A model generated the notes under the pieces. The model was not told the origin of the DNA and did no database searches. It was given only the letters and a program-made list of their open reading frames with translations. 64,000 nt of DNA from Streptomyces albogriseolus (lineage in GTDB: Bacteria; Actinomycetota; Actinomycetes; Streptomycetales; Streptomycetaceae). The stretch covers positions 62,001 to 126,000 of the forward strand of contig BMVA01000004.1 in NCBI GenBank assembly GCA_014650475.1, given 5' to 3'. Shown here one piece after another: positions 40,798 through 50,053 of this stretch. Both the position numbers and the translations under genes were made by a program. Position 1 is the stretch's first letter. Every line of letters begins with the position of its first letter.

Positions 40798-41397
40798 ATG
40801 ACGGACGACGAGAACGGGGTGGCCGGCCTGTTGCTGGCGGCGGGCGGCGGACGCCGGCTCGGCGGGCGGCCCAAGGCCCTGCTGGCGCACCGGGGACGGC
40901 TCCTCGTGGAGTACGCGGCGGAGGTGCTGCGCGTGGGGGGCTGCGCGCGCGTGCACGTGGTGCTGGGAGCGCGCGCCGAGGAGGTGCGCGCCCGCGCCGC
41001 GCTGCCGGACTGCGTGCTCGTGGACAACCCGGAGTGGGAGCAGGGCATGGGCACGTCCCTGCGGACCGGACTGGACTCGCTGGCCGGCACGGGTGCGCGG
41101 GCCGCGCTGGTGCTGCTGGTGGACCAGCCGGGGATCGGCCCGGAGGCGGTCGCCCGGGTGCGGCGCGCGTACCGGTCGCCGCGCTCGCTGGTCTCGGCGG
41201 CGTACGACGGCGTACGCGGCCATCCGGTGCTGTTCGGCGCCGCGCACTGGGCCGGCATCGCCGCGACCGCCACCGGCGACCGGGGAGCCCGCGCCTACCT
41301 CAAGGACCATGCGGACGCCGTGGAACTGGTCGAGTGCGGCGACGTCGCGGAGGCGTACGACATCGACACGGAGGCCGATCTGGCGCACCTCGAGTGA
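40798..41397 (+). CDS. MocA/MobA-like nucleotidyltransferase
   Basis: Protein of 199 residues with the GT-A fold of molybdopterin cytidylyl/guanylyl transferases. The nucleotide-binding start GLLLAAGGGRRLGGRPKALL, then GMGTSLRTGLDSL, and the metal-binding LLVDQPGI (variant of LxxDxP) and GHPVLFG are diagnostic. MocA-type enzymes load CMP onto molybdopterin for xanthine dehydrogenase-class enzymes, which fits purine breakdown upstream of allantoin. No xanthine dehydrogenase gene is in the window. It lies 153 bp before aceB. Confidence 0.85.
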   Translation: MTDDENGVAGLLLAAGGGRRLGGRPKALLAHRGRLLVEYAAEVLRVGGCARVHVVLGARAEEVRARAALPDCVLVDNPEWEQGMGTSLRTGLDSLAGTGARAALVLLVDQPGIGPEAVARVRRAYRSPRSLVSAAYDGVRGHPVLFGAAHWAGIAATATGDRGARAYLKDHADAVELVECGDVAEAYDIDTEADLAHLE

Positions 41398-41477
41398 GCC
41401 GGGGCGCCCCCGGCGCGCGGGTCGGGCACCGCGCGCCGGGCTCCCTCGACCCGGAGATTCTCGACATCAACAAAACA

Positions 41478-41508
41478 TTGAACTTCCACCATGAGGAAAC
41501 TAGTATCC
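41478..41508 (+). promoter_or_regulatory. aceB promoter overlapped by AllR-like operator
   Basis: TTGAAC (41478-41483), 17 bp, TAGTAT (41501-41506) is a strong promoter. GGAAACTAGTATCC (41495-41508) overlaps the -10 and is nearly the same as the allR box GGAACTAGAATTCC: GGAA-N6-TCC with a CTAG core. Shared AllR control is the simplest reading. Confidence 0.6.
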
Positions 41509-41550
41509 ACTGATCAGAAGCCCTCTGCCCGCCGAAGGAAGTGACAGCTG

Positions 41551-43176
41551 ATGTCCGCACCAGCGCCGTCCCCGCTGGCCATCGTCGACGCCGAGCCCCT
41601 GCCGCGGCAGGAGGAGGTCCTCTCCGAGACGGCACTCGCCTTCGTGGCCGCACTGCACCGGCGGTTCACGCCCCGGCGTGACGAACTGCTCGCCCGGCGC
41701 GCGGAGCGCCGGGCCGAGATCGCCCGCACCTCCACCCTCGACTTCCTCCCGGAGACGGCCGCGATCCGCGCCGACGACTCCTGGCAGGTGGCCCCGGCCC
41801 CGCCGGCCCTGGAGGACCGCCGCGTCGAGATCACCGGCCCGACCGACCGCAAGATGACCATCAACGCGCTCAACTCCGGCGCGAAGGTGTGGCTGGCGGA
41901 CTTCGAGGACGCGTCCGCGCCCACCTGGGAGAACGTGGTCACCGGCCAGCTCAGCCTGATCGACGCGTACACCCGGAGCATCGACTTCACCGACGAACGC
42001 ACCGGCAAGACGTACGCGCTGCGGCCGGACGAGGAGCTGGCGACGGTCGTGATGCGCCCGCGCGGCTGGCACCTGGACGAGCGCCACCTCACCGACGCCG
42101 ACGGCACCCCGGTGCCCGGCGCGCTCGTCGACTTCGGCCTGTACTTCTTCCACAACGCCAAGCGGCTGCTCGAGCTCGGCAAGGGCCCGTACTTCTACCT
42201 GCCGAAGACGGAGTCGCACCTCGAGGCGCGGCTGTGGAACGACGTCTTCGTGTTCGCACAGGATTACCTGGGCATCCCGCAGGGCACCGTCCGCGCCACG
42301 GTCCTCATCGAGACGATCACGGCCGCGTACGAGATGGAGGAGATCCTCTACGAGCTGCGCGACCACGCCTCCGGGCTGAACGCGGGCCGCTGGGACTACC
42401 TGTTCTCCATCGTCAAGAACTTCCGCGACGGCGGGCCGAGGTTCGTGCTGCCGGACCGCAACGCGGTGACGATGACCGCCCCGTTCATGCGCGCCTACAC
42501 CGAACTCCTCGTCCGCACCTGCCACAAGCGCGGCGCGCACGCCATCGGCGGCATGGCGGCGTTCATCCCGTCCCGGCGGGACCAGGAGGTCAACAAGGTC
42601 GCCTTCGAGAAGGTGAAGGCGGACAAGGACCGCGAGGCGAACGACGGCTTCGACGGCTCGTGGGTCGCCCACCCTGACCTGGTGCCGATCGCCATGGAGT
42701 CCTTCGACAGGGTGCTCGGCGACAGGCCGAACCAGAAGGACCGGCTGCGCGAGGACGTCGACGTCAAGGCCGAGGACCTGATCGCGATCGACTCGCTCGA
42801 CGCCAGGCCGACGTACGCGGGTCTGGTCAACGCCGTGCAGGTCGGCATCCGTTACATCGAGGCGTGGCTGCGCGGCCTGGGCGCGGTCGCCATCTTCAAC
42901 CTGATGGAGGACGCGGCCACCGCGGAGATCTCACGCTCGCAGATCTGGCAGTGGATCAACGCGGGTGTGGTGCTGGACAACGGCGAGCGGGTCACCGCCG
43001 AGCTGGCCCGCAAGGTCGCCGCCGGGGAGCTGGCGGACATCCGCGCGGAGGTCGGCGAGGAGGCGTTCGCGGCGGGCAACTGGCAGCAGGCGCACGACCT
43101 GCTGCTGAAGGTCGCCCTCGACGAGGACTACGCGGAGTTCCTGACGCTGCCGGCGTACGAGCAGCTCAAGGGCTGA
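41551..43176 (+). CDS. aceB: Malate synthase A
   Basis: Condenses glyoxylate with acetyl-CoA to malate. The 541-residue protein is the isoform A length. Signature blocks are [20 protein letters not shown] (active-site region), [34 protein letters not shown] and HSIG-type [13 protein letters not shown]. The ATG at 41551 has GAAGGAAG upstream. Its place next to allR ties it to allantoin degradation, whose product ureidoglycolate yields glyoxylate, rather than to an acetate shunt: no isocitrate lyase is nearby. Confidence 0.96.
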   Translation: MSAPAPSPLAIVDAEPLPRQEEVLSETALAFVAALHRRFTPRRDELLARRAERRAEIARTSTLDFLPETAAIRADDSWQVAPAPPALEDRRVEITGPTDRKMTINALNSGAKVWLADFEDASAPTWENVVTGQLSLIDAYTRSIDFTDERTGKTYALRPDEELATVVMRPRGWHLDERHLTDADGTPVPGALVDFGLYFFHNAKRLLELGKGPYFYLPKTESHLEARLWNDVFVFAQDYLGIPQGTVRATVLIETITAAYEMEEILYELRDHASGLNAGRWDYLFSIVKNFRDGGPRFVLPDRNAVTMTAPFMRAYTELLVRTCHKRGAHAIGGMAAFIPSRRDQEVNKVAFEKVKADKDREANDGFDGSWVAHPDLVPIAMESFDRVLGDRPNQKDRLREDVDVKAEDLIAIDSLDARPTYAGLVNAVQVGIRYIEAWLRGLGAVAIFNLMEDAATAEISRSQIWQWINAGVVLDNGERVTAELARKVAAGELADIRAEVGEEAFAAGNWQQAHDLLLKVALDEDYAEFLTLPAYEQLKG

Positions 43177-43186
43177 CGCGGCCGTT

Positions 43187-43214
43187 CGGGCGGTTCGCTT
43201 CCCCGGGCCGCCCG
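43187..43214. terminator. Hairpin after aceB
   Basis: CGGGCGG and CCGCCCG form a 7-bp stem with a 14-nt loop ending one base before the convergent HipA-like stop. Confidence 0.45.
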
Positions 43215-44141
43215 TCAGCGCAGGTGCACCGTCCCGTCCTGTTCCACCGCCGGCCGGCCGTGCAGGTCGGGCACCTGCTTGAGCCAGTCCGGGCGGCCCT
43301 GCTGCGTCCGTGCCGCACGGACGGCGTTCTCCGCGGCGATCTCCTCGGCCGTGGGGAAGTCGAGGGGCAGCCACGCAGCGGACGCCCGCGCCCGCGCGAG
43401 CAGATGGCTCACGTAGGCCGCGCGGACCGCCTCCGGTGAGCCGAACCCCGGCTCGCCCGCCAGCCAGGCGTCGGGCACCTGCGCCACGACGGACCGCAGC
43501 AGGTCCTCGGTCACCCGGGGCGCGAGCTCCGCGTCGGCGGCGCCCACGTCGGGCCCGTACCGGCCGAGGGCGTGGTGCCGGACGTCGTACGCCCTCGTCG
43601 GGTCGCCGGCGTCCCAGCGGTGGTGGAAGACGAGCGCGGCGCCGTGGTCGATCAGCCACAGCCGGGGCGGTGCGACGCCGAGGGTCGGCCACAGGAGCAG
43701 GTTGGAGCTGTGCACGGTGCGGTCGACGTTCGCGGTTAGCGCGTCGAGCCACACGATCCGCCCGGCCTCCAGCGGATCGACGGCGAACCCCTCGGCCGCC
43801 TCGGGGGTGAAGTCCCGCGCCCCCGGAAGGTAATCCATGCCGAGATTGACCCCGGCGCTGGAGGCGTGCAGTTCGCGGACCTCCTGGTGGGGCTCGGCGT
43901 CGGCGATCGCCGGGTCGAAGTGCACCAGCACCAGTTCCGGGAAGCGCAGTCCGAGCGCCCGCGCCAGTTCGCCGACGATCACCTCGGCGACCAGCGCCTT
44001 GCGGCCCTGCGCGGAGCCGGTGAACTTCACGACGTAGAGGCCCAGGTCGTCCGCCTCGACGACGCCCGGCACGGAGCCCCCGGAGTGCAGGGGCTCGACG
44101 TAGCGGGTGGCGGTGACCTGCTTCAGCATGCTCCGGGCCAC
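43215..44141 (-). CDS. HipA-like kinase-fold protein
   Basis: Protein of 308 residues related to HipA/phosphatidylinositol-kinase folds. LYVVKFTGSAQGRKALVAEV holds the ATP-lysine region, ELARALGLRFPELVLV the following helix, and IVWLDALTANVDRTVHSSNL with RLWLIDHGAALVFHH the catalytic (DxxxxNxDR) and metal (xDHG) loops. Single-gene actinobacterial HipA-like proteins have no proven toxin role. No HipB-type DNA-binding partner is adjacent. The GTG at 44141 is used; the ATG at 44129 is an alternative. Confidence 0.8.
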   Translation of the reverse strand: MARSMLKQVTATRYVEPLHSGGSVPGVVEADDLGLYVVKFTGSAQGRKALVAEVIVGELARALGLRFPELVLVHFDPAIADAEPHQEVRELHASSAGVNLGMDYLPGARDFTPEAAEGFAVDPLEAGRIVWLDALTANVDRTVHSSNLLLWPTLGVAPPRLWLIDHGAALVFHHRWDAGDPTRAYDVRHHALGRYGPDVGAADAELAPRVTEDLLRSVVAQVPDAWLAGEPGFGSPEAVRAAYVSHLLARARASAAWLPLDFPTAEEIAAENAVRAARTQQGRPDWLKQVPDLHGRPAVEQDGTVHLR

Positions 44142-44205
44142 CCCATCCTCGTACGACGTCGGACAGGCATCCTAACCGCGCGCGGACGGGCGACGGCGGG
44201 GCCGG

Positions 44206-44466
44206 TCAGGCGGACGGGCCGGCCTCCTTCTCGCGTTCCTCCGTCCGCCGCTCACGGTCCTCCGCCCGCGGGCGGAGGGTGTCCGCCGGGACCATCTCGG
44301 GGACGTAGTCCACGCAGTCCGGGTTGTGGCACGGGCCCGCCCGCCAGTGGGGGACGTTGATGCCCATGGTCTTGTGCCGGGTGACGACGGTCTCCACCGG
44401 CCGGCCGCACGAGCCGCACAGCAATTCGGTGGTCCGGGTCCTGTCGCGCTTGCGGTCGCTGCTCAT
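44206..44466 (-). CDS. Small zinc-ribbon-like protein
   Basis: Protein of 86 residues with four cysteines in two pairs, CGSCGRPVETV and GPCHNPDCVDY, spaced as a zinc ribbon. A basic N-terminus (SSDRKRDRTRT) and a highly charged C-terminal tail (RAEDRERRTEEREKEA) suggest nucleic-acid or protein binding. Role unknown. It lies 20 nt downstream of terC in the same direction, so co-transcription is likely. Confidence 0.75.
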   Translation of the reverse strand: MSSDRKRDRTRTTELLCGSCGRPVETVVTRHKTMGINVPHWRAGPCHNPDCVDYVPEMVPADTLRPRAEDRERRTEEREKEAGPSA

Positions 44467-44486
44467 GCTTCCACTTTACGCCCACT

Positions 44487-45440
44487 TTACACAGGTTTGT
44501 CCTCCTCTGCCGGTGGTCGCAGCACGCTCACCGTGATCGACACGGCCAGGACGACGACGATGACGGCCAGGCTGACCAGGGACGGGATCTCGGGGATGGC
44601 GGTGCTGACCGTCTTGTGGGCCGCCTGGAGGACGAGCTTGACGCCGATGAAGCCGAGGATCAGCGCCAGTCCGACGCTGAGGTAGTGGAAGCGGTCGAGC
44701 AGGCCGGCCAGCATGAAGTACAGGGCGCGCAGGCCGAGGATGGCGAAGGCGTTGCTGGTGTAGACGATGAACACGTCGCTGCTGACGGCGAGGACCGCGG
44801 GCACGCTGTCGACGGCGAAGACGAGGTCGGCGGCCTCGATGGCGGCGACGACCGCGAGCAGCGGGGTCGCCACCCGCTTGCCCGCCTCCTTGACGAAGAA
44901 GTGCGGGCCCGCGTACTCGTCCCTGACCGGGATGACCTTGCGCAGCAGCCGGACCGCGACGCTCTTCCCCGGGTCGAAGCTTTCGTCCTCCCCCTTGAGG
45001 ATCTTGTAGGAGCTCCAGAAGAGGATCGCCGCGAAGACGAACAGCACGGCCGTGAAGCGGCTGACCACGGCCACGCCGGCCGCCAGGAACAGACCGCGGA
45101 AGACCAGGGCGCCCAGGACGCCCAGGAACAGCACGTGGTGCTGGTAGGCGCGCGGCACCTGGAAATAGCTGAAGATCAGGGCGAAGACGAAGAGGTTGTC
45201 GACGGACAGGCTCTTCTCCAGCAGCCACGCCGTGGTGTACTCCACGCCCGCGTCGGTGCCGACGACGAAGAAGACGACGACGCCGAACAGCACGGCCAGG
45301 GAGATCCACGCGGCGCTCCAGAGGGTCGCCTCGCGGAAGCCGATGACGTGGGCCGTGCGATGCGCGAACAGGTCGACCGCGAGGGACGCCACGACGACGA
45401 CAACGAACACGATCCACAGCCAGAATGGCACGTCATGCAC
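44487..45440 (-). CDS. TerC/Alx-family membrane protein
   Basis: Integral membrane protein of 317 residues and about 8-9 helices. TerC family marks are SLSVDNLFVFALIFSYFQVP and AAIEAADLVFAVDSVPAVLA, two inverted-repeat halves each with a conserved Asp in a helix, as in Alx/MeeY manganese exporters. The role is probably metal (Mn) efflux or metalation of secreted proteins; tellurite resistance in the strict sense is unlikely without other ter genes. The GTG at 45440 has GGAGG 7 nt upstream. I looked for a yybP-ykoY manganese riboswitch in the leader and did not recognise one. Confidence 0.9.
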   Translation of the reverse strand: MHDVPFWLWIVFVVVVVASLAVDLFAHRTAHVIGFREATLWSAAWISLAVLFGVVVFFVVGTDAGVEYTTAWLLEKSLSVDNLFVFALIFSYFQVPRAYQHHVLFLGVLGALVFRGLFLAAGVAVVSRFTAVLFVFAAILFWSSYKILKGEDESFDPGKSVAVRLLRKVIPVRDEYAGPHFFVKEAGKRVATPLLAVVAAIEAADLVFAVDSVPAVLAVSSDVFIVYTSNAFAILGLRALYFMLAGLLDRFHYLSVGLALILGFIGVKLVLQAAHKTVSTAIPEIPSLVSLAVIVVVLAVSITVSVLRPPAEEDKPV

Positions 45441-45558
45441 GATCCCGCCTCCTCTGGGCGCGGTCGGACGGCGGTCCCCCGGGGGGCTTTGGCCCTCGTC
45501 CCGAGTCTGGGGCATCCGGTCGGCCGTCGCCTCTCGTCGGGGCCCGCCCGGGATGCGG

Positions 45559-47127
45559 TCACCGGTCGGGCGGCCCGGCGGCCAGCGGGTTGGGCAGCGG
45601 CCGGTAACGGGCGTCGGCGCCGTCGGCGGCGGTCCAGCGCAGGAGGAGGTTGGTCTTGGCGGGCAAGGTCGGCGCGGTCAGCAGGGCGGGGATCTCGGGG
45701 AGGGCGTGACGGGCCAGTTCGCGGCGGACCGCGGGCCAGGGGTCGAGGCCGGGGTGGTGGTCGGCGAGGGCGGCGGCGATCTCCATAAGGTGGTTGACGA
45801 CCAGGCAGTACACCAGCCGCTCCCACCCGGCCTCCCGCGTCACCGTCGGCGGGCCGTCCGCGCGGTGCGGGGACGCGAGCAGCTTCACGCCCTCCGCGTC
45901 GCGGTAGAGCGCCTGCACCGGCATGCCCGCGCCGTCGACGGCGATCAGCGTGTTCTGCAGATGCGCCTCCAGGACGACGCCGTGCCGCTGGAAGGCGGTG
46001 AGCGCCGGGGGCACCACCCGGGCCAGGTACGCCTCCCACCAGGCGGCGGGCCGGCCGGTGGCGGTGAGCGGGTCGCCGTCGAAGCCCTCGACCAGGGCGG
46101 CGGCCAGGCAGGGGGTGGCGCCCGGGACCAGACGGCCGCGGAACCCGTCGCGGACCACCACGGCCAGCTGCTCGACGGCGAAGTCCGCGGTGCGGTGCCC
46201 CCGGTCGCTCAGCCAGGCCCCGCCCGCCGGGCCGCCTGCGGCGAAGGCGTCCCGCACGGCCGTGTCGGTGGCGCGCAGGCGCGACAGGTCGTGCCGCCAC
46301 AGCCGCCGGACGTCGTTGGTGATGCGCACGTCGAGGCTGAACTTCAGGAAGAGGTCCTCGCCGGGCGCGTACACGGTGCGGACGGCCGCGGTGGGCCACA
46401 CCGGCCAGGGCGTCTCGCCGAGCCGGACCAGACGGCCGTCGGCGAACGCGGGGGCGAGATCGTCGGCGGCGAGGTCGAGCTGCCAGGGGTGGGCGGGCAG
46501 CAGGCGGTAGCCGGGCGGGGCGGTGCCGAGGCGGTCCAGGGCGGCGGTGTCGCCCTCGTCCACCAGGGTGTCCTCGCGCACGCCCAGCAGGGTCAGCGGG
46601 AAGCGGGCGTACGCCTCGGGCGCGTACGGCAGCCAGGCCGCCGCGGGGCCGCCGCCGCGGGCCTTGGGGGCGGGGTGGTGGGTGTGTCCGGTGAGCAGGG
46701 ACTGCTCGGAGCGCAGATAGAGGTCGTCGGGCGGGTCGGCGCGGTCGCGGGCGGCGAGCAGGGCGGCGACGGCGTCGCGGCTGTCGAGCATCTCGGCGGG
46801 CAGTTCGTGGTTGGAGCGGCCGGTGTGCCGGCGGAGCTCCTCGGCGACGAGTTTGACCAGTTCGGTGTGGGTGAGGCGGCGCCAGGACCCGGCGGTGTGC
46901 ACCTCGGGCGCGGTGGGGCGGCGGGCGCCGCGCACGCGCAGCAGCCGCCGGCTGTGGGGCAGTCGGTAGATCCGCGGGCCGTCCGGGCGGGCGGGCGCGG
47001 GCAGGGGTTCGGCCACTTCGCGCAGCAGGCAGTTCAGCAGCGGCACGGCCGCGTGGGTGTCGGCGCGCCCGGCCAGGCCGGCGGGGCTCGCCGCGTCGTC
47101 GTCTGCGGGCGGGGGCATGAGGTCCAC
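45559..47127 (-). CDS. IucA/IucC-family siderophore synthetase (copy 1)
   Basis: NRPS-independent siderophore (NIS) synthetase of about 522 residues. It uses ATP to couple a carboxylate such as citrate to an amine or alcohol. Motifs are SNHELPAEML, LLTGHTHHPAPKARGG (the ATP-loop signature HPxxK), LPAHPWQ, RTVYAPGEDLFLKFSLDVRI (KLxxxxxITNxxR variant) and HGVVLEAHLQNTLIAV. The GTG at 47127 or the ATG at 47118 is possible. It is divergent from a second synthetase. Confidence 0.9.
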   Translation of the reverse strand: MDLMPPPADDDAASPAGLAGRADTHAAVPLLNCLLREVAEPLPAPARPDGPRIYRLPHSRRLLRVRGARRPTAPEVHTAGSWRRLTHTELVKLVAEELRRHTGRSNHELPAEMLDSRDAVAALLAARDRADPPDDLYLRSEQSLLTGHTHHPAPKARGGGPAAAWLPYAPEAYARFPLTLLGVREDTLVDEGDTAALDRLGTAPPGYRLLPAHPWQLDLAADDLAPAFADGRLVRLGETPWPVWPTAAVRTVYAPGEDLFLKFSLDVRITNDVRRLWRHDLSRLRATDTAVRDAFAAGGPAGGAWLSDRGHRTADFAVEQLAVVVRDGFRGRLVPGATPCLAAALVEGFDGDPLTATGRPAAWWEAYLARVVPPALTAFQRHGVVLEAHLQNTLIAVDGAGMPVQALYRDAEGVKLLASPHRADGPPTVTREAGWERLVYCLVVNHLMEIAAALADHHPGLDPWPAVRRELARHALPEIPALLTAPTLPAKTNLLLRWTAADGADARYRPLPNPLAAGPPDR

Positions 47128-47227
47128 GCGTTCTGGTTCCCTACGGTCTGTCCGGCGGAGACGATCAGTATGTCTGGCATCGTCCCCCCGTACGTCCCAC
47201 CTTTCCGCCGATCCGAGGAGTGTGCCC

Positions 47228-48733
47228 GTGCCGCGTCCCCCCACCGCCGAGGCCGGGATCGCCGAGGAGTTGGCCGTCGTACGGCCCGCTCTGCTGCCGG
47301 CGTACACGGGGGCGCTGCCCGGCGCGCGGGCGGCGGTGCTGGCCCGGCTGTGGCGGGGGCTGACGCACGACCCGCTGCCGTGGATCACCGGGCGGGAGGA
47401 CACCCGGTCGGGGGCGGTGCTGCGGCTGGCGGACGGGCGGCGGCTGGAGGGCCCGCCCGCGGACCCCTACGCGACGGACGCCCGCGTGACCGCCGTACGG
47501 CTGGACGGGACGGAGTACGACGATCCGGCGCGGCTGATGACGGACCTGGCGGTGCCGCACTCGGCCGCGTTCGCCGCCGAACTGGGGCACTCCACGGCGT
47601 CGCTGGCGCTGTCGCGGGCGGGGCAGCGGGGCGTCGGGGACGCGGCGCCGGTGCGGGACTGGGAGTGGGAGCAGCGGGTGGTCGACGGGCACCCCTTCCA
47701 TCCGAACTGCCGTTCCCGTCCCGGCTTCTCGGCGGCCGAGCAGCTCGCGTACGGCCCCGAGCACCGGCCGGTGGTGGAGCTGGTGCTGCTTCCGGTGCCG
47801 GCCGGGGAGTGCCTGGTGTCGGGCGTGTGGCCGGAGTGGCTGCGGGACGGGGACCGGGTGCTGGTGCCGGTGCATCCCTGGCAGGCGGCGCATGTGCTGA
47901 AGCGGCTGGGCGAGGGGGCGCTCGCGGCGCATCCGCTGATGGCGCTGCGTACCCTCGCACTGCCGGACGGGCCGCACGTCAAGACGGCGCTGAGCGCCCG
48001 GCTGACGTCCTCGGTGCGGGACATCTCGCTGGGGTCCGTCGCCGCGTCGGCGGTCCTGTCGGACTTCGGGCAGGCGGTGGCGGAGCGCACGGACGGGCTG
48101 CTGCGCATCACCCGCACGCTGGGCGCGGTGGCGGCCGGTTCGCCCGATCTGGCGGCGCTGCTGCGCGAGTCGCCCGAGGAGTACGCGGGCCCCGGGGAGC
48201 GGGTGGTGCCGGTGGCGGCGCTGGCCGGCACGGACCTGCCCCGCTCCCCCGCGCGGCTGGCCCGGCTCGCCCGGCTGGCGCTCACCGCCGGGCTGCGGCT
48301 GCTGGACATGGGGGTGTCCCTGGAGGCGCACGGGCAGAACCTGCTCGTGGTGATGTCCCCGGAGGGGGAGCCGGCACGGCTGGTCTACCGGGACCTGGCC
48401 GATCTGCGGGTCTCACCGGCCCGTCTCGCCCGGCACGGCATCCCGGTGCCGGACGTGCCGGACCGCATGGTCACGGACGACGCCCTGGCGCTGCGCCGCA
48501 AGCTGTTCGGCTCGCTGGTGGCGGGCGCGCTGGCCGGGACGGCCGGGTCCGGCGCGGCGCTGCGGGCGGCCCTGGAGGACGCCGTCCGGGATCTGCCGCG
48601 CACCCCGGACCTGGCGGCGCTGCTCGGCGGACCGCTGCCGGCGAAGGCATTGACGCTGATGCGGCTGTCACCGGGCGCGGCAGGCGATCAGTGGGCAGAC
48701 CTGCCCAATCCCCTGCGGTCCGGGTCCGGGTGA
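47228..48733 (+). CDS. IucA/IucC-family siderophore synthetase (copy 2)
   Basis: Second NIS synthetase, 501 residues. Family motifs are GHPFHPNCRSRPGFS (ATP loop HPxxKxR, here with Cys-Arg in place of Lys), LVPVHPWQAAHV, HVKTALSARLTSSVRDI and LEAHGQNLLVV. The GTG at 47228 has GAGGAG 7 nt upstream. The two copies are only about 30% alike by eye and probably act in sequence on one siderophore. No amine-forming decarboxylase, hydroxylase, transporter or iron box was found in the window, so the product cannot be named. Confidence 0.9.
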   Translation: MPRPPTAEAGIAEELAVVRPALLPAYTGALPGARAAVLARLWRGLTHDPLPWITGREDTRSGAVLRLADGRRLEGPPADPYATDARVTAVRLDGTEYDDPARLMTDLAVPHSAAFAAELGHSTASLALSRAGQRGVGDAAPVRDWEWEQRVVDGHPFHPNCRSRPGFSAAEQLAYGPEHRPVVELVLLPVPAGECLVSGVWPEWLRDGDRVLVPVHPWQAAHVLKRLGEGALAAHPLMALRTLALPDGPHVKTALSARLTSSVRDISLGSVAASAVLSDFGQAVAERTDGLLRITRTLGAVAAGSPDLAALLRESPEEYAGPGERVVPVAALAGTDLPRSPARLARLARLALTAGLRLLDMGVSLEAHGQNLLVVMSPEGEPARLVYRDLADLRVSPARLARHGIPVPDVPDRMVTDDALALRRKLFGSLVAGALAGTAGSGAALRAALEDAVRDLPRTPDLAALLGGPLPAKALTLMRLSPGAAGDQWADLPNPLRSGSG

Positions 48734-48778
48734 CGGACCGTTTTGGAGTGGGGTGCCTCTGATCAATAGGATCCGCCG

Positions 48779-50053
48779 ATGATCAGAAGAACACGGCCGG
48801 TGGCAGGCGCCCTAGCCCTGCTCGCCGCCCTGACGGCCGGGATCGCCTTCCCGGCCGGGGCGGCCGCCGGTGAACCCACGGGCCAGGACGCGCCCAAGGT
48901 CGATCTCGTCCTCGACGTGAGCGGCTCGATGCGCGCCAGGGACATCGACGGCCAGTCCCGGATGGCGGCGGCGAAGCAGGCGTTCAACGAGGTGCTGGAC
49001 GCGACGCCGGAGGAGGTGCAGCTCGGCATCCGCACCCTCGGCGCGGACTACGCCGGCGACGACCGCAAGGAGGGCTGCAAGGACACCGCGCAGCTCTACC
49101 CGGTCGGCCCGCTGGACCGCACCGAGGCGAAGACGGCGGTGGCGACCCTCGCCCCGACCGGCTGGACCCCCATCGGACCGGCGCTGCTCCAGGCGGCCGA
49201 CGACCTCGACGGCGGCGACGGCTCCAAGCGGATCGTGCTGATCAGCGACGGCGAGGACACCTGCGCCCCGCTCGACCCGTGCGAGGTGGCCCGCGAGATC
49301 GCGGCCAAGGGCATCGGCCTGACCATCGACACACTGGGCCTGGTGCCGAACGCCAAGCTGAGCCGGCAGCTCAGCTGTATCGCCGAGGCGACCGGCGGCA
49401 CGTACACCTCCATCGAGCACCAGGACGAACTCACCGACCGGGTCAACGAGTTGGTCGACCGTGCCGCCGAGCCGGTGGTGACTCCGGTGGCCACCGAGGG
49501 CGCCGGCTCGTGCGACAAGGCGCCCGTGCTGCGGTCCGGTCTCTACACCGACCGCGAGGAGTTCGGCCAGCAGCGCTGGTACCGCGTGGAGCTGCTCGCC
49601 GGGCAGGAGCTGCGCGCCTCGGTGAGCGTCGCCGCGGACCGCGCCGTGCGCCCCGACCACGGCGTGCTGATGCGCGCGGTCACCGTGCACGGCCGGGAGA
49701 TCGTGCGCGGCGAGGCCACGGGCAGCGGCCGTACGGACGTGGCGTCCACGGGCCTGCGCTACCCGAAGCCGGAGATCGACGACGACGACAGCGGCAAGCC
49801 CGCGGCGGAGACGGTGTGCCTCGGGGTGACCACCTCCTTCTCGGCGGACGCCGGCGTGAAGACCACGCCCGGACTCCCGCTGGAACTGACGGTCGACGTC
49901 GTGGACGGCCCCGACGACGCGGCCGACGTCGCCTCCTTCGGCCTCGGCCGGGGCTGGTGGCTGCTCGGCGCCCTGATCGTGACCGGCTTCCTCGCCGGTC
50001 TCGTCTGGGGCTGGCTGTCCCGCTGGCGGGTCGCTGTCTGGAGGACCAACTGA
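48779..50053 (+). CDS. Secreted VWA-domain protein with C-terminal membrane anchor
   Basis: Protein of 424 residues. A signal peptide (about 1-31) leads to a von Willebrand A domain (about 40-230) with an intact MIDAS site: DLVLDVSGSM (DxSxS variant), the Thr of TGWTPIG, and LISDGEDTC. A beta-rich extracellular region with paired cysteines and one C-terminal helix (GWWLLGALIVTGFLAGLVWG) follow. It probably binds a metal-dependent ligand at the cell surface. Its stop overlaps the next gene's ATG (TGATG), so the two products likely form a pair. Confidence 0.88.
   Translation: MIRRTRPVAGALALLAALTAGIAFPAGAAAGEPTGQDAPKVDLVLDVSGSMRARDIDGQSRMAAAKQAFNEVLDATPEEVQLGIRTLGADYAGDDRKEGCKDTAQLYPVGPLDRTEAKTAVATLAPTGWTPIGPALLQAADDLDGGDGSKRIVLISDGEDTCAPLDPCEVAREIAAKGIGLTIDTLGLVPNAKLSRQLSCIAEATGGTYTSIEHQDELTDRVNELVDRAAEPVVTPVATEGAGSCDKAPVLRSGLYTDREEFGQQRWYRVELLAGQELRASVSVAADRAVRPDHGVLMRAVTVHGREIVRGEATGSGRTDVASTGLRYPKPEIDDDDSGKPAAETVCLGVTTSFSADAGVKTTPGLPLELTVDVVDGPDDAADVASFGLGRGWWLLGALIVTGFLAGLVWGWLSRWRVAVWRTN

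Noticed and set aside
45441-45558. Manganese riboswitch (yybP-ykoY) before the TerC-family gene
   Set aside because: TerC/Alx genes often have one, but I could not find its conserved core in the 118-bp leader.
47128-47227. DmdR/IdeR iron box between the two siderophore synthetase genes
   Set aside because: No TTAGGTTAGGCTAACCTAA-like palindrome is visible, so iron control is not claimed.
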